Positions 1 to 8,479 of a stretch of DNA of 35,392 nucleotides are shown piece by piece. Each line of letters opens with the position of its first letter. Positions within the stretch are counted from its first letter, which is position 1. Made by a program: the position numbers and the translations under genes. The stretch lies in the NCBI GenBank assembly GCA_001940985.1, contig MSHB01000022.1:1-35392 (forward strand), in the 5' to 3' direction. The stretch is from Mollicutes bacterium Phil14 (GTDB lineage: Bacteria; Bacillota_I; Bacilli_A; ML615J-28; CAG-698). The notes below the pieces were generated by a model. That model searched no databases, was not told the DNA's origin, and saw only the letters and a program-made list of their open reading frames with translations.

Positions 1-1554
1 AAATGTTATATCTTTTGTTTCTGTTGTTCCATCTTTGAATTCAACTCTTACTTTATATGAATAACTTTCATTTGCTTTTAAACCACCAAATACTAAGCTT
101 GTTACACTTTCAGAATTTGTGAATGCATTTGCAACTTCTTTTTCATTATTATCTAATACTCTTACCCAAGCAACATTGTCAGCAAAACCTTTTTCCCAAG
201 ATAAAGTAACTTTTGTTGAATCAGTTTCAACAACTTCAACTTTGAAACTATTCATAAATGTATCTTTACTGAAATCAGCATTACTCTTACCAGTTCTTTG
301 AGAAGCGAATACATATTGGTCACGGCAATTGTCATATTGATCATATGCATAGAAGAACAAATTAGTTGGTGTAACTTTTACTAAGCAGTATCCGCCATAT
401 GCACCATCACCATTTGGAGCATTATATGTATCATCACAGCAAATGTAATTGTTAGGGAATTTCTTTTGTCCACGTTCAGCACCTACTTTAGTAGAACCAC
501 GACCATAGTCATGATTGTGGCCAGCAAAGAATAAATCAACATTGAATTGTTTGAAAATAGGATCCCAATATTTAACAACGTTAGCTGAATCTCCACTTCC
601 CCATGCAGGACGGTGACACATAGTAACTACATATTGATATGTTTCAGTTGCTAATAATTGCTTTAACCATTCGCCTTGATTAATATAACCAGATGTACCA
701 ACTTCACTATCTAAAACTGCAAATAAAACATTATTCCATTTAAAGTAATAGCAAGCTTCACCATAGCCTTCACAGCCATTTCTAGGATTATTATATACAT
801 TATCTGTTAAATATGGACCAATAGTAACTTTTCCATTACCAGCATCACAGTAATCATGATTACCAGTTGATGCAGCTAGTGGTGCATTTTTAAATATATC
901 TACTAAACTAAATAACCAGTTAACTTCACTTAGTAAACCACCATGAGAAAACATATCACCAGCACCCAAAACTAATTCAACATCCATTCCGAACAATTTT
1001 TGAGCATTAGCCATTGCTTTATTCATATTACTATTAACTGTATTTGAAGCAAGTGATTCAGCATAAATTTGTGGGTCAGCCATTACAGCAAACACAAACA
1101 CACCATCATTACCAGCTGTTTTGAAATTTCTAACTTCTGTATATTTGTTATTCGCCCAACCACGATACATATATTCAGTACTTGGTTCTAATCCTGTAGC
1201 GAATGCTTCACAAACAAACATTGTATTTTTATCAATACCATCAGGATATTCAACACCCCAGTTTGTACCAGCAAAAGGATATGCTTCAGTGTAAGTCATA
1301 GTCTTTGGATAAACCTTAATAGCTTTATCAAAATTTCCATCACTCTTTTTAACTATTTCAACATATGAATCCTTTTGATCAGAATGCCAAGAAAAATTCA
1401 TTTGTGTTGATGAATCTTCCCCAGGACATGCTATAAATAACATAAAATTACTATCTGCAACATATTTTGCACTTACTGTACTTTTAGAAAAGAATCCTAA
1501 AAATAAGAATGCAAACATTGCAAACATTGCAATAATCAATGATTTCTTTTTCAT
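1..1554 (-). CDS. Secreted purple acid phosphatase-like metallophosphoesterase, 3' end cut off by window edge
   Basis: The 518 visible codons run off the left edge without a stop. Residues 1-29 form a Sec signal peptide (MKKK, a hydrophobic core, then VSA-K), so the enzyme is exported. Residues about 35-148 look like the N-terminal fibronectin-III-like domain of purple acid phosphatases. The calcineurin-like metallophosphatase core follows, with metal-site motifs ADPQ (D160), GD (199-200), GNHD (231-234), a histidine in MCHRP (H314) and GHNH (345-348). A second beta-sandwich starts near residue 410 and is truncated. The expected activity is hydrolysis of phosphate monoesters or diesters outside the cell; the substrate cannot be told. 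The start at 1554 is supported by AAAGGAG just upstream. It is monocistronic in view, with its own extended -10 promoter. Confidence 0.85.
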   Translation of the reverse strand, partial: MKKKSLIIAMFAMFAFLFLGFFSKSTVSAKYVADSNFMLFIACPGEDSSTQMNFSWHSDQKDSYVEIVKKSDGNFDKAIKVYPKTMTYTEAYPFAGTNWGVEYPDGIDKNTMFVCEAFATGLEPSTEYMYRGWANNKYTEVRNFKTAGNDGVFVFAVMADPQIYAESLASNTVNSNMNKAMANAQKLFGMDVELVLGAGDMFSHGGLLSEVNWLFSLVDIFKNAPLAASTGNHDYCDAGNGKVTIGPYLTDNVYNNPRNGCEGYGEACYYFKWNNVLFAVLDSEVGTSGYINQGEWLKQLLATETYQYVVTMCHRPAWGSGDSANVVKYWDPIFKQFNVDLFFAGHNHDYGRGSTKVGAERGQKKFPNNYICCDDTYNAPNGDGAYGGYCLVKVTPTNLFFYAYDQYDNCRDQYVFASQRTGKSNADFSKDTFMNSFKVEVVETDSTKVTLSWEKGFADNVAWVRVLDNNEKEVANAFTNSESVTSLVFGGLKANESYSYKVRVEFKDGTTETKDITF

Positions 1555-1601
1555 AATTTCTCTCCTTTTTTTAGTTTAATCAGAAAACCTTTTCACATAA
1601 T

Positions 1602-1610
1602 ATTATATCA
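1602..1610 (-). promoter_or_regulatory. Extended -10 promoter of the metallophosphoesterase gene
   Basis: The minus strand reads TG-A-TATAAT (TG from 1610-1609, hexamer 1607-1602), about 50 nt before the start codon. The same nine bases recur before several other genes here. I see no good -35 box. Confidence 0.6.
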
Positions 1611-1666
1611 TAATTTTTTTAAAAAACAAGGTTTTTAACAGGAATAATTATTTGCCATAAAATAAC

Positions 1667-1688
1667 AAAAAAGCCACTAAGTAGTGAC
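1667..1688 (-). terminator. Rho-independent terminator of efp
   Basis: On the minus strand GTCACTA and TAGTGGC pair (one U-G) around a two-base loop, followed by a run of T. It lies just after the efp stop. Confidence 0.75.
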
Positions 1689-1701
1689 TTTACTTTGTTA
1701 A

Positions 1702-2259
1702 TTATGCTCTAGAGCAATATCTACCTTCAACAGTATTAACTATTACTCTTTCACCAGCTTCAATGAATAGTGGAACTAAAATTCTGTATCCTGTTTCTAA
1801 AGTAGCACTCTTTTGAGCATTTTGAGCTGTGTTACCTTTAACGTTTGGATCACATTCAACAACTTCTAGTTCAACTTTTTCAGCTAACATAATGCCTAAG
1901 ATTTCGCCTTCAAAATCAATGATAGTAACTTCCATACCTTCAACTAAGAAATTCTTTTCCCATTCTAATCTATCATTAGGTATTTCAATTTGTTCATAAG
2001 TTTCTTGATCCATAAAAACACATTCTGTTCCAGAATCGTATAGATATTGCATTTTCTTCTTTTCGATAATAGCATTTTCAATTTTAATACCATTAGCAAA
2101 TGCAAATTCAGTTGTTGCACCTGTTCTTAAATTTTTTAACTTTGTACGAACAAATGCTTGCCCTTTACCTGGTTTAACATGTTGGAAATCTAATATTTGA
2201 TAAATATTTCCTTCATATTTTATAGTCATACCAGTTTTAAAATCATTACTTGATACCAT
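1702..2259 (-). CDS. efp: Translation elongation factor P
   Basis: The 185-residue protein has the full length and three-domain layout of EF-P: an N-terminal KOW-like domain and two OB domains. EF-P binds between the P and E sites of the ribosome and relieves stalling at consecutive prolines. The tip loop reads VKPGKGQAF, and K32 is the lysine that is post-translationally modified in many bacteria. No modification enzyme gene is visible nearby. The C-terminus GRYCSRA is a variant of the usual GEYxxRA. The start is fixed by AGGAGG eight bases upstream. It is a single-gene unit with its own promoter and terminator. Confidence 0.97.
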   Translation of the reverse strand: MVSSNDFKTGMTIKYEGNIYQILDFQHVKPGKGQAFVRTKLKNLRTGATTEFAFANGIKIENAIIEKKKMQYLYDSGTECVFMDQETYEQIEIPNDRLEWEKNFLVEGMEVTIIDFEGEILGIMLAEKVELEVVECDPNVKGNTAQNAQKSATLETGYRILVPLFIEAGERVIVNTVEGRYCSRA

Positions 2260-2285
2260 AAATTCCTCCTAATTAAAATCAACTT

Positions 2286-2314
2286 ATTATACTATAATTT
2301 TGCTTATTTGTCTA
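2286..2314 (-). promoter_or_regulatory. Promoter of efp
   Basis: On the minus strand TAGACA (2314-2309), a 17-nt spacer and TATAAT (2291-2286) form a near-consensus sigma-A promoter about 27 nt before the start codon. Confidence 0.75.
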
Positions 2315-2341
2315 TAATTAATTTTTATAGCTTTCTTTTAA

Positions 2342-3220
2342 CTAATCTAATATTGTTATTTTATAGCTAGCATTAAAATTAGTATTGGGTTCAAGTTTAA
2401 TCAAATTGTCTTTTGTTAGAAAATCTTTATTTGTTTTTACTCTGTCATTATACCCAATCCATGGTTCTAAACATACAAATGGAGCATCATTATAAGGAGT
2501 CCAAATTGCAAAAGTTGAAAACTTTTCAAATTCAAATTTGATTCCTTTCATTTCTTTATTAAGAAGTTTTACATATGTGCTATTTACATTCGGTATTATT
2601 ATTGTATCAATATCAAACAAATTTTTTTTAAGATTTAAGACTTTTAATTCTTTATACTCACACCCAACTCTATCGAAATCCAAGGTGCCATTTTCTTCAA
2701 CGAATGGAGAAATAAATGTCTCTTCTTTTTCAAAATGAATTGAATAATCCTCAAAAGATTCTCCTTTAAACATTGGGCAATTAAAAGCTGGATGTCCACC
2801 TAAATTAAATGGCATAACTTTTTCATCAACATTAATAATTTCAACATTTGTAACTAAAGTTTTTTCTGTAAGAGTATATGTTACTAACGCTTCATATTTG
2901 AACGGATATTTTGTTAAAGTATTTTCATCATAAAAATTTCTTAATATTACTTTTGTTTTATCAAAATATGCCACTACAAAATCATTGTCTCTTAAGAAAC
3001 CATGTGAACCCATTTTATAAAGTTCTCCATTAATATACGTTTCCTTATCTTTTAATGTTCCAACTATTGGAAACAAAAATGGAGCACTACGATTCCAATA
3101 CTTAGGATCACTATTCCAAATATATTCAGTATTATCACTACTAACTATTCTTTTTAACTCAGCACCATGAAGTGAAATCTCTGCTTGCAAGTGTTCATTT
3201 TTTAATATTACTTTATCCAT
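2342..3220 (-). CDS. Aldose 1-epimerase (mutarotase) family protein, LacX type
   Basis: The 292-residue cytoplasmic protein belongs to the galactose-mutarotase-like superfamily. The RSAPFLFPIVG segment near residues 44-54 and GGHPAFNCP near residue 141 are typical of the LacX/YeaD-like branch. These enzymes interconvert alpha and beta anomers of sugars or sugar phosphates. The gene is not inside a sugar operon here, so the substrate is unknown. It has its own promoter, AAAGGAAA as ribosome site, and is divergent from ispH with about 85 bases between the two genes. Confidence 0.85.
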   Translation of the reverse strand: MDKVILKNEHLQAEISLHGAELKRIVSSDNTEYIWNSDPKYWNRSAPFLFPIVGTLKDKETYINGELYKMGSHGFLRDNDFVVAYFDKTKVILRNFYDENTLTKYPFKYEALVTYTLTEKTLVTNVEIINVDEKVMPFNLGGHPAFNCPMFKGESFEDYSIHFEKEETFISPFVEENGTLDFDRVGCEYKELKVLNLKKNLFDIDTIIIPNVNSTYVKLLNKEMKGIKFEFEKFSTFAIWTPYNDAPFVCLEPWIGYNDRVKTNKDFLTKDNLIKLEPNTNFNASYKITILD

Positions 3221-3244
3221 AAATTATTTTCCTTTCACAATATT

Positions 3245-3253
3245 ATTATATCA
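3245..3253 (-). promoter_or_regulatory. Extended -10 promoter of the mutarotase gene
   Basis: The minus strand reads TG-A-TATAAT (hexamer 3250-3245), 25 nt from the start codon. It lies back to back with the ispH promoter. Confidence 0.6.
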
Positions 3254-3291
3254 TATTTTTTGCATTTTTAATAACATTTTTCCTCCTAATA

Positions 3292-3300
3292 TGTTATAAT
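3292..3300 (+). promoter_or_regulatory. Extended -10 promoter of ispH
   Basis: TG-T-TATAAT places the transcript start near 3306-3308. This lies on or beside the first possible ATG (3306), so translation almost certainly begins at the second ATG (3318), preceded by GGTGAT. Confidence 0.6.
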
Positions 3301-3317
3301 ATTTTATGGTGATACAA

Positions 3318-4208
3318 ATGAACAATTTAGAAATCATTAAAGCTAATCCCCAAGGATTTTGTCAAGGCGTTATTAGAGCCATGAGAATAACAAAAAAAGC
3401 CTTAAGTGATAAAGACACTAAAAGACCTATATATATCCTTGGTAGTATCGTTCACAATAAAAATATTACTAATGCTTTTAAATGTCTTGGTTTAATAGAA
3501 ATTAAAGAAGATGATTTAAAAAATATTAGTGAAGGAACTATCATATTTACTGCTCACGGAATTAGTCCAAAGATAAAAAAATTAGTTGTAGATAAAGGGT
3601 TAAGCATAGTTGATGCTACTTGTCCTATGGTTGAAAAGATCCATAACATTGTTAGCGAAAAAAGCCAAGAGGGTTATCAAATAGCATTTTTAGGAAAAGC
3701 AAATCATGAAGAAACAAAAGGAATATTAGATATATCTAGTAATGTTACTTTAGTTAAAGATGATTTAACAATTGAAAATCCTCAAAGCAAATGTCTTCTT
3801 GTTTGCCAAACTACTTTATCATTTCCTAAAGTTTTAGAATCATATTCTATTCTAAAAGACAAGTACCCACAGCTTGAAATATCAAATCAAATATGCAATG
3901 CTACTTTCAATCGTCAAAAAGCTGCTGCCAGAGCTAGCCGAAATGTTGACTTAGCAATAGTTGTTGGGGACAAAAGTAGCAATAATGCTAATACTTTAGC
4001 TAAAACTATTGAAGAAAGTTGTCAAGTCAAAACTATTTTAATTGAATCAAAAGATGATTTAATTGGTATTGATTTTAAAAACATTAAAAAAGTTTCTTTA
4101 ACATCAGCAGCTTCAACTCCAAAAATTATTGTTACTGAAGTTGAAAACTTTTTATTAAATGAAGATACAAAAAAAGATATTAATTTTCTTGAATACTTAA
4201 AAATATAA
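3318..4208 (+). CDS. ispH: 4-hydroxy-3-methylbut-2-enyl diphosphate reductase
   Basis: IspH carries out the last step of the MEP isoprenoid pathway, reducing HMBPP to IPP and DMAPP with a [4Fe-4S] cluster. All three cluster cysteines are present: C15 in GFCQGV, C102 in DATCPMV and C193 in QICNATFNRQ. The active-site H47, H80, H130 and E132 (NHEE) are also visible. The length of 296 residues is normal. I chose ATG 3318 because the upstream ATG at 3306 overlaps the predicted transcription start, and the protein then begins MNNLEIIKANPQGFC as usual for the family. It is monocistronic and ends in a strong hairpin. Confidence 0.95.
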   Translation: MNNLEIIKANPQGFCQGVIRAMRITKKALSDKDTKRPIYILGSIVHNKNITNAFKCLGLIEIKEDDLKNISEGTIIFTAHGISPKIKKLVVDKGLSIVDATCPMVEKIHNIVSEKSQEGYQIAFLGKANHEETKGILDISSNVTLVKDDLTIENPQSKCLLVCQTTLSFPKVLESYSILKDKYPQLEISNQICNATFNRQKAAARASRNVDLAIVVGDKSSNNANTLAKTIEESCQVKTILIESKDDLIGIDFKNIKKVSLTSAASTPKIIVTEVENFLLNEDTKKDINFLEYLKI

Positions 4209-4228
4209 AAGCGCTCAAAGCGCTTTTT
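4207..4228. terminator. Bidirectional terminator between ispH and the plsC remnant
   Basis: A perfect nine-base-pair stem AAAAGCGCT/AGCGCTTTT with loop CAA serves both convergent genes. It overlaps the end of the plsC reading frame. Confidence 0.8.
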
Positions 4229-5080
4229 ATATTTCTTCCATATTAATATTGATATCATTTAAATCGCCGTTTTTCAACTCTGATTCAATATTTTCTAACA
4301 TAATATTTCTTACCATATCACTTATTTCAAAAGTATTCATATCTTTTATTTCTTCATAGACTTTTACTATTTTCAAAGTGACTGGATGTTTTTTATATAA
4401 TAAACCATTTTTTATATAATTAGTATGAGCAATATAAGATATAACTAATGGTTTTTTTGATTTAGTAACTAAATTAAAACAACCAGGTTTAAATTCAAGA
4501 AGTGTTTCATCAGTAAAATTCCTAGTACCTTTTGGATAAACACATACTGAAGTTATTTCATTTGTTAAAAGGGAAACACCTTTTTTTATAGTTTTTACTT
4601 CTTGTCTTACATCAGATCTATTTAATGATAAATATCCAACTTTTTAATCATTTTACCAAAAAATGGTATTTTAAATAGTGAATCTTTAGCCACAAACACT
4701 AGTGGAAAATCCTTTAAATATATATCTAATACTAAAGGATCAAAATTTGATAGATGATTAGAAACGATAACAAACTTTTCATTTTTAGGTAATTTTTCAA
4801 TTCCAGTAGCATTTACTTTAACACCAAATAGCGAAAGGCATATCTTAATATAACACTTCATCACAAAACGATAAAATGGGCTGTATTCTTCCTCTTCACT
4901 TGTCTTTATAGGCAAAGACAATAAGAAAGCTGTTAAAAAGAAAACGCCAACCTGAGCCAAAATATACCCAACCATAAGACAAATAAATCTAAACAAATTT
5001 AGGCTTTGACTAGCCTCACCAAGATATTTGTTAGTAAAATTTGCTAATAGAAAGGCAATTAATAATACTATTAATCTCAT
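4227..5080 (-). pseudogene. 1-acylglycerol-3-phosphate acyltransferase (PlsC-like), frameshifted
   Basis: The family makes phosphatidic acid by acylating lysophosphatidic acid at the membrane. The first frame (5080-4622) holds two hydrophobic segments and the acyltransferase motif NHLSNFDPL (HX4D), then stops after KKLDIYH. The homology continues in another frame: after KKL the other frame reads YLSLNRSDVRQEV, then the YPKGTR block, ending at the TAA at 4229-4227. The total length of 854 nt is one base short of 285 codons, so a single lost base (TTGGA for TTGGGA, near 4635) explains it. In addition the FPEGTR motif reads YPKGTR, losing the conserved glutamate through one G-to-A change. A sequencing error could explain the shift but not the motif change. 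It lies 12 nt after the chimeric DagK-like gene, probably in one operon. Confidence 0.75.
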
Positions 5081-5092
5081 AATAGTTACCTC

Positions 5093-5938
5093 TTATGCAT
5101 GAACTTTATATGAAATAACATTAGACATAGTTTCACCATCAATTTGTAAAGCTTTAGGACGATTGAATACTACCTCTGCTTCTTTACCTTCGTATACACT
5201 AACTATCTTTTTATATTTTAAATGTTCACCTTTGAAAATAGATGGAAAAACAATCAAGGCTTTAAGCTTACTAAAAGTCTTATAAGTTGCTGTAGTAACT
5301 AGTCCACTAAATCTATCTTGATTAGGAGCTACCTTCATTCCTCCACCATAAAAGCGTCCTTTCATAGTTGGTGCTAACCATACATGTTTCATTTCACTAA
5401 CTTTTCCATCAACAATAACTTTGGCTTTCACAGGTTTGAAATGGAATAGTAATCCTTTAATTGCAATGCTTATATAGTTGATTTGTTTTGTTGTTGTTTT
5501 TCTTAATTTGTCTCCTACCTCGCAACAATATCCATCAATTCCATATCCTATGCCATTAATAATTTTTTTCTTAATTATCGTATCAGAATCATTGCATTTT
5601 ACTTCAACAACAGGAAGATTTTCTAAATATGGATTTAGTAAAATATTTTCTTTATATTCTTCACCAACAATATCATGATAAAAATCATTTTCTGTTCCAC
5701 ATGGATAAAGATTATATGCTGTATCAACAATCAAAGAACCAATTACCCCACCGACGCAATATCCCAAAATTAATACTATTAGAAACAGTGCATTCTTTTT
5801 AAAGTCTTTAAATATGGAACTGATTGAAGAAATCATTTGATAGTAAATACCTAAAATTATGGCAATTGTACTAACTCCAAGACCTGGAATAGCTAAACTA
5901 ACAAAGTCAATAAAAATTCCTTTTAAAAAAATAGTCAT
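5093..5938 (-). CDS. Chimera: DUF368 N-terminus fused to a diacylglycerol kinase fragment
   Basis: Residues 1 to about 80 resemble the start of DUF368 membrane proteins: KGIFIDF, then IPGLGVSTIAIILGIYYQ and a second hydrophobic segment ending GSLIV. From about residue 85 the sequence is a lipid kinase of the DagK/YegS type: YPCGTENDFYHDI, the family's GTGNDF motif with E for G, then NGIGYGIDG, and a beta-rich C-terminal domain with GGGMKVAPNQD and QIDGE. The N-terminal kinase part with the GGDGT nucleotide motif is missing, so kinase activity is unlikely. It looks like an in-frame deletion joining two once-adjacent genes. A misassembly would look the same. The reading frame itself is open, with AGAGGAAA before the start. 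Confidence 0.65.
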   Translation of the reverse strand: MTIFLKGIFIDFVSLAIPGLGVSTIAIILGIYYQMISSISSIFKDFKKNALFLIVLILGYCVGGVIGSLIVDTAYNLYPCGTENDFYHDIVGEEYKENILLNPYLENLPVVEVKCNDSDTIIKKKIINGIGYGIDGYCCEVGDKLRKTTTKQINYISIAIKGLLFHFKPVKAKVIVDGKVSEMKHVWLAPTMKGRFYGGGMKVAPNQDRFSGLVTTATYKTFSKLKALIVFPSIFKGEHLKYKKIVSVYEGKEAEVVFNRPKALQIDGETMSNVISYKVHA

Positions 5939-6042
5939 TTTTATTTCCTCTAATATGAATTATTATACTATATTTTTATCAAAAGTCGACATTTTTTGCG
6001 TTTTTAGACTTAATACCAACACTTTTTAAAACATTGTCGCTT

Positions 6043-6074
6043 TTAAAAAATTGACGTCATATTGACGTCAATTT
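6043..6074 (-). terminator. Terminator overlapping the rtcB stop codon
   Basis: A perfect 12-bp inverted repeat (6048-6059 and 6063-6074, core TGACGTCA in both arms, 3-base loop) is followed on the minus strand by six T. The rtcB stop codon TGA (6070-6068) lies inside the upstream arm. Confidence 0.85.
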
Positions 6075-7285
6075 AATTCACAGGCTTTAAAATTATATAT
6101 AGGTTTTAATCTCTTTAATATTTTAACTGTTGGAAAAATATTTTTTATTATTTCATCAATACTTTTATATGCCATTGGGGATTCATCTAATGTTTTTTCA
6201 TTTACGCATGTAGAATATATTCCTTCCATCGCTTTTTTGTAATCTTCTAATTTTAAAGTGCTTGTGGCTACGCTACGTGACATTAATCTACCAGCTCCAT
6301 GTGGTGCTGATGTATTCCAATCTTCATTTCCTTTTCCTTCACATATTAAACTTCCATCTTTCATATTGATTGGGATTAATACTTTTTCTTTTAATTTAGC
6401 ACTAATAGATCCTTTTCTTAAAATCATTTCATTAACATCAATATAATTATGAATTGTATGAAAACAAGATGCAACTTCAAAGCCCATTTTTTTAGTAATA
6501 ATACAAGCGATTTTTTCTCTATTAAGCTTTGCAAATTCTTGGCATAAATTAACATCATATAAATAATCTTCCATATCCTTACCATATAAGTGACATAACT
6601 CATAAAGAATAGTTAATTTCTTGTTTTTCCACTCCATAGCTAAATCGTTAAGTTTACCTTGTATTTCACATTTTCTTCCTATCTCTTTATAAACTTTTAT
6701 TATCTCTAATCGCATCATTTGATATTTATCAATTTCAAGATTCAAATCTCTGGCAATATTTTGATATATATTAGCAACCTGCACGCCTAAGTTTCTACTA
6801 CCAGAATGTATTATTAGATATTTATTACCATCTTCATCGATATCAACTTCAATGAAATGATTTCCTCCACCTAGTGTAGCCAAACTTTGTTTTAATCTAT
6901 CTAATCTCTTAAGCTTATCAAAACATCTTAATTTTTTAAATTGAAAATCATTATCAATCTCTTCTTCCCAAATATCTTTACCATTAGGTATAGAATGAAT
7001 TATTCTATCTAATTTTTCAAAATCAATATCAGCCTTGACCAAACAAACAGTATACATTCCACATCCAATATCTACCCCAACAAATGAAGGTATTATTTTA
7101 TCTTTTATTGTCATAGTTGTACCAATAGTACATCCTTCTCCAGCGTGAACATCAGGCATAATACGTATCTTTTCATCTTTCAAAGAAAAAGTATTACACA
7201 TTGTCATAATTTGTTTGTATGCTCCATCATCTAAATAATCTGTAAAGCATTTTGCAGTATTATATTTTCCTTTAATTTCTATCAT
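6068..7285 (-). CDS. rtcB: RNA-splicing ligase RtcB
   Basis: RtcB joins RNA ends carrying 2',3'-cyclic phosphate or 3'-phosphate to 5'-OH ends, using GTP and Mn2+. All signature blocks are present: MPDVHAGEGC (43-52), GVDIGCG (70-76), LGGGNHFIEVD (138-148), HSGSRNLG (160-167), HTIHNYID (276-283) and SAPHGAGR (326-333). The last contains H329, equivalent to the guanylylated histidine. The length of 405 residues is near that of the E. coli enzyme. It is the last gene after slipin and the tRNA-like RNA, which points to RNA repair. No RtcA cyclase, archease or PrfH is visible. The ribosome site is odd: the only good Shine-Dalgarno lies 39 nt upstream, separated from the ATG by a hairpin. Confidence 0.95.
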   Translation of the reverse strand: MIEIKGKYNTAKCFTDYLDDGAYKQIMTMCNTFSLKDEKIRIMPDVHAGEGCTIGTTMTIKDKIIPSFVGVDIGCGMYTVCLVKADIDFEKLDRIIHSIPNGKDIWEEEIDNDFQFKKLRCFDKLKRLDRLKQSLATLGGGNHFIEVDIDEDGNKYLIIHSGSRNLGVQVANIYQNIARDLNLEIDKYQMMRLEIIKVYKEIGRKCEIQGKLNDLAMEWKNKKLTILYELCHLYGKDMEDYLYDVNLCQEFAKLNREKIACIITKKMGFEVASCFHTIHNYIDVNEMILRKGSISAKLKEKVLIPINMKDGSLICEGKGNEDWNTSAPHGAGRLMSRSVATSTLKLEDYKKAMEGIYSTCVNEKTLDESPMAYKSIDEIIKNIFPTVKILKRLKPIYNFKACELN

Positions 7286-7296
7286 ATATAAAAATA

Positions 7297-7324
7297 GTGT
7301 AGGTAGCTAAAATACCACCTACAC
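7297..7324 (-). promoter_or_regulatory. Hairpin between the Shine-Dalgarno sequence and the start codon of rtcB
   Basis: GTGTAGGT and ACCTACAC pair perfectly around a 12-base loop. On the minus strand AAAGGAGGG directly precedes and overlaps the stem, and TATTTTTATAT then the rtcB ATG follow it. The in-frame codons upstream contain TAG, so no earlier start is possible. The hairpin may bring the ribosome site near the ATG, or act as a weak attenuator with its short T run. Both roles are inference. Confidence 0.6.
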
Positions 7325-7332
7325 CCTCCTTT

Positions 7333-8442
7333 CTAGTTTTTATCGCTTGAAGTTCTTAGAATACTTGTAAGTTGTGCCAAAATATCACCACTACCATTTA
7401 GAGTAATATTTCCAACATTTTCACATATTCTTTCAACATATTCAAGTTCTTTTAATTTATAAAGTGTTTTATTTTCATCCATAAGTTTAGCAGTATTTAA
7501 TAGTGAACGAGTAGAAGCAACTTCTTCACGACGAGAAATAACATTAGCTTGAGCTTTCTTTTCAGCAATCAAAACAGTATTCATTATTTCACGAATCTCG
7601 CCAGGTAAAATGATATCTTTCACTCCCGCCTCAACTATTTCAACAAACAAAGCTTTTTCTTTCGCTTTTAATTTCTCAACAACAAATTTTGTTATTTCAT
7701 CTTTATTTTCTAAAATCTCATCTATCATATATTTACCAACATATTCACGAAGAGCAAGTTGACAAGTAACACGTATTTGTTCTGTATAGTTATCAATTTC
7801 TGTCATTATTTTGACATAATCTTTTATACGATAATTGCAAACAAAATTGATTCTCAAAGCAACTTTGTCTTTTGTTAAGATCTCTTGTCCTTGAATATCC
7901 ATTTGCATCAATCTAGTATCAACTATACTAATTTCAACCTTATCATTTGTTTTCCAAAAATAATAAGTGCCACTATCTAATAATTCCACTAACTTTTTAT
8001 TAATAAAAAGCCTTCCTTTTTGATATTCAAAAATTTCCACTTTAACAAATAAATCAGCTGGAAGTTTATTAAATAAATAGTTTGGTATATTACTATTTAC
8101 ATAAGGTGTAGATATATCTACTATTTTAAATTCGTGTTTAGTATTATCACGCCAAAAAGCATGCTTACCACTTCTTAAAACTGAAGCATAGTTACCATCA
8201 ATATAATGAATAGCAATCTCTTGATCTCCAACTTCAATTAATTCAATACCATCTTTAACTAAATCATTGTTTAATAAAACTTCTAATGAAGTCTTTACAG
8301 GAACAATTTCATTTTTTAAAAATAATGGTTCAACTTCCATTCCTCTAAATAAATTATATTTCCCTGGTTCTAATACTTTAACAAATTTTCCATTTTTAAA
8401 AAGTAAACCTTTTTGCATTTCATTAATAATAATTTTTTTCAT
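7333..8442 (-). CDS. Slipin family (SPFH/Band-7) protein
   Basis: The 369-residue protein contains an SPFH/Band-7 domain at about residues 115-310, preceded by repeated short beta modules (residues 1-110: QKGLLFKNGKFVKVLEPGKY, later EYQKGRLFINKKLVELLDSGTYYFW). A charged helix with EKKAQANVISRREEVAST (about 290-310) follows, typical of slipin oligomers. No transmembrane segment is evident, unlike many membrane-bound slipins. Band-7 proteins form large ring or cage assemblies. Those encoded with RtcB have been proposed to act as scaffolds for RNA repair together with a tRNA-like RNA, and such an RNA appears to lie just upstream. The start is supported by TTAGGAGGAAACAAAATG. The rtcB ribosome site begins directly after the stop. 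Confidence 0.85.
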   Translation of the reverse strand: MKKIIINEMQKGLLFKNGKFVKVLEPGKYNLFRGMEVEPLFLKNEIVPVKTSLEVLLNNDLVKDGIELIEVGDQEIAIHYIDGNYASVLRSGKHAFWRDNTKHEFKIVDISTPYVNSNIPNYLFNKLPADLFVKVEIFEYQKGRLFINKKLVELLDSGTYYFWKTNDKVEISIVDTRLMQMDIQGQEILTKDKVALRINFVCNYRIKDYVKIMTEIDNYTEQIRVTCQLALREYVGKYMIDEILENKDEITKFVVEKLKAKEKALFVEIVEAGVKDIILPGEIREIMNTVLIAEKKAQANVISRREEVASTRSLLNTAKLMDENKTLYKLKELEYVERICENVGNITLNGSGDILAQLTSILRTSSDKN

Positions 8443-8479
8443 TTTGTTTCCTCCTAATAAATTTAGTTTACAATTATCC

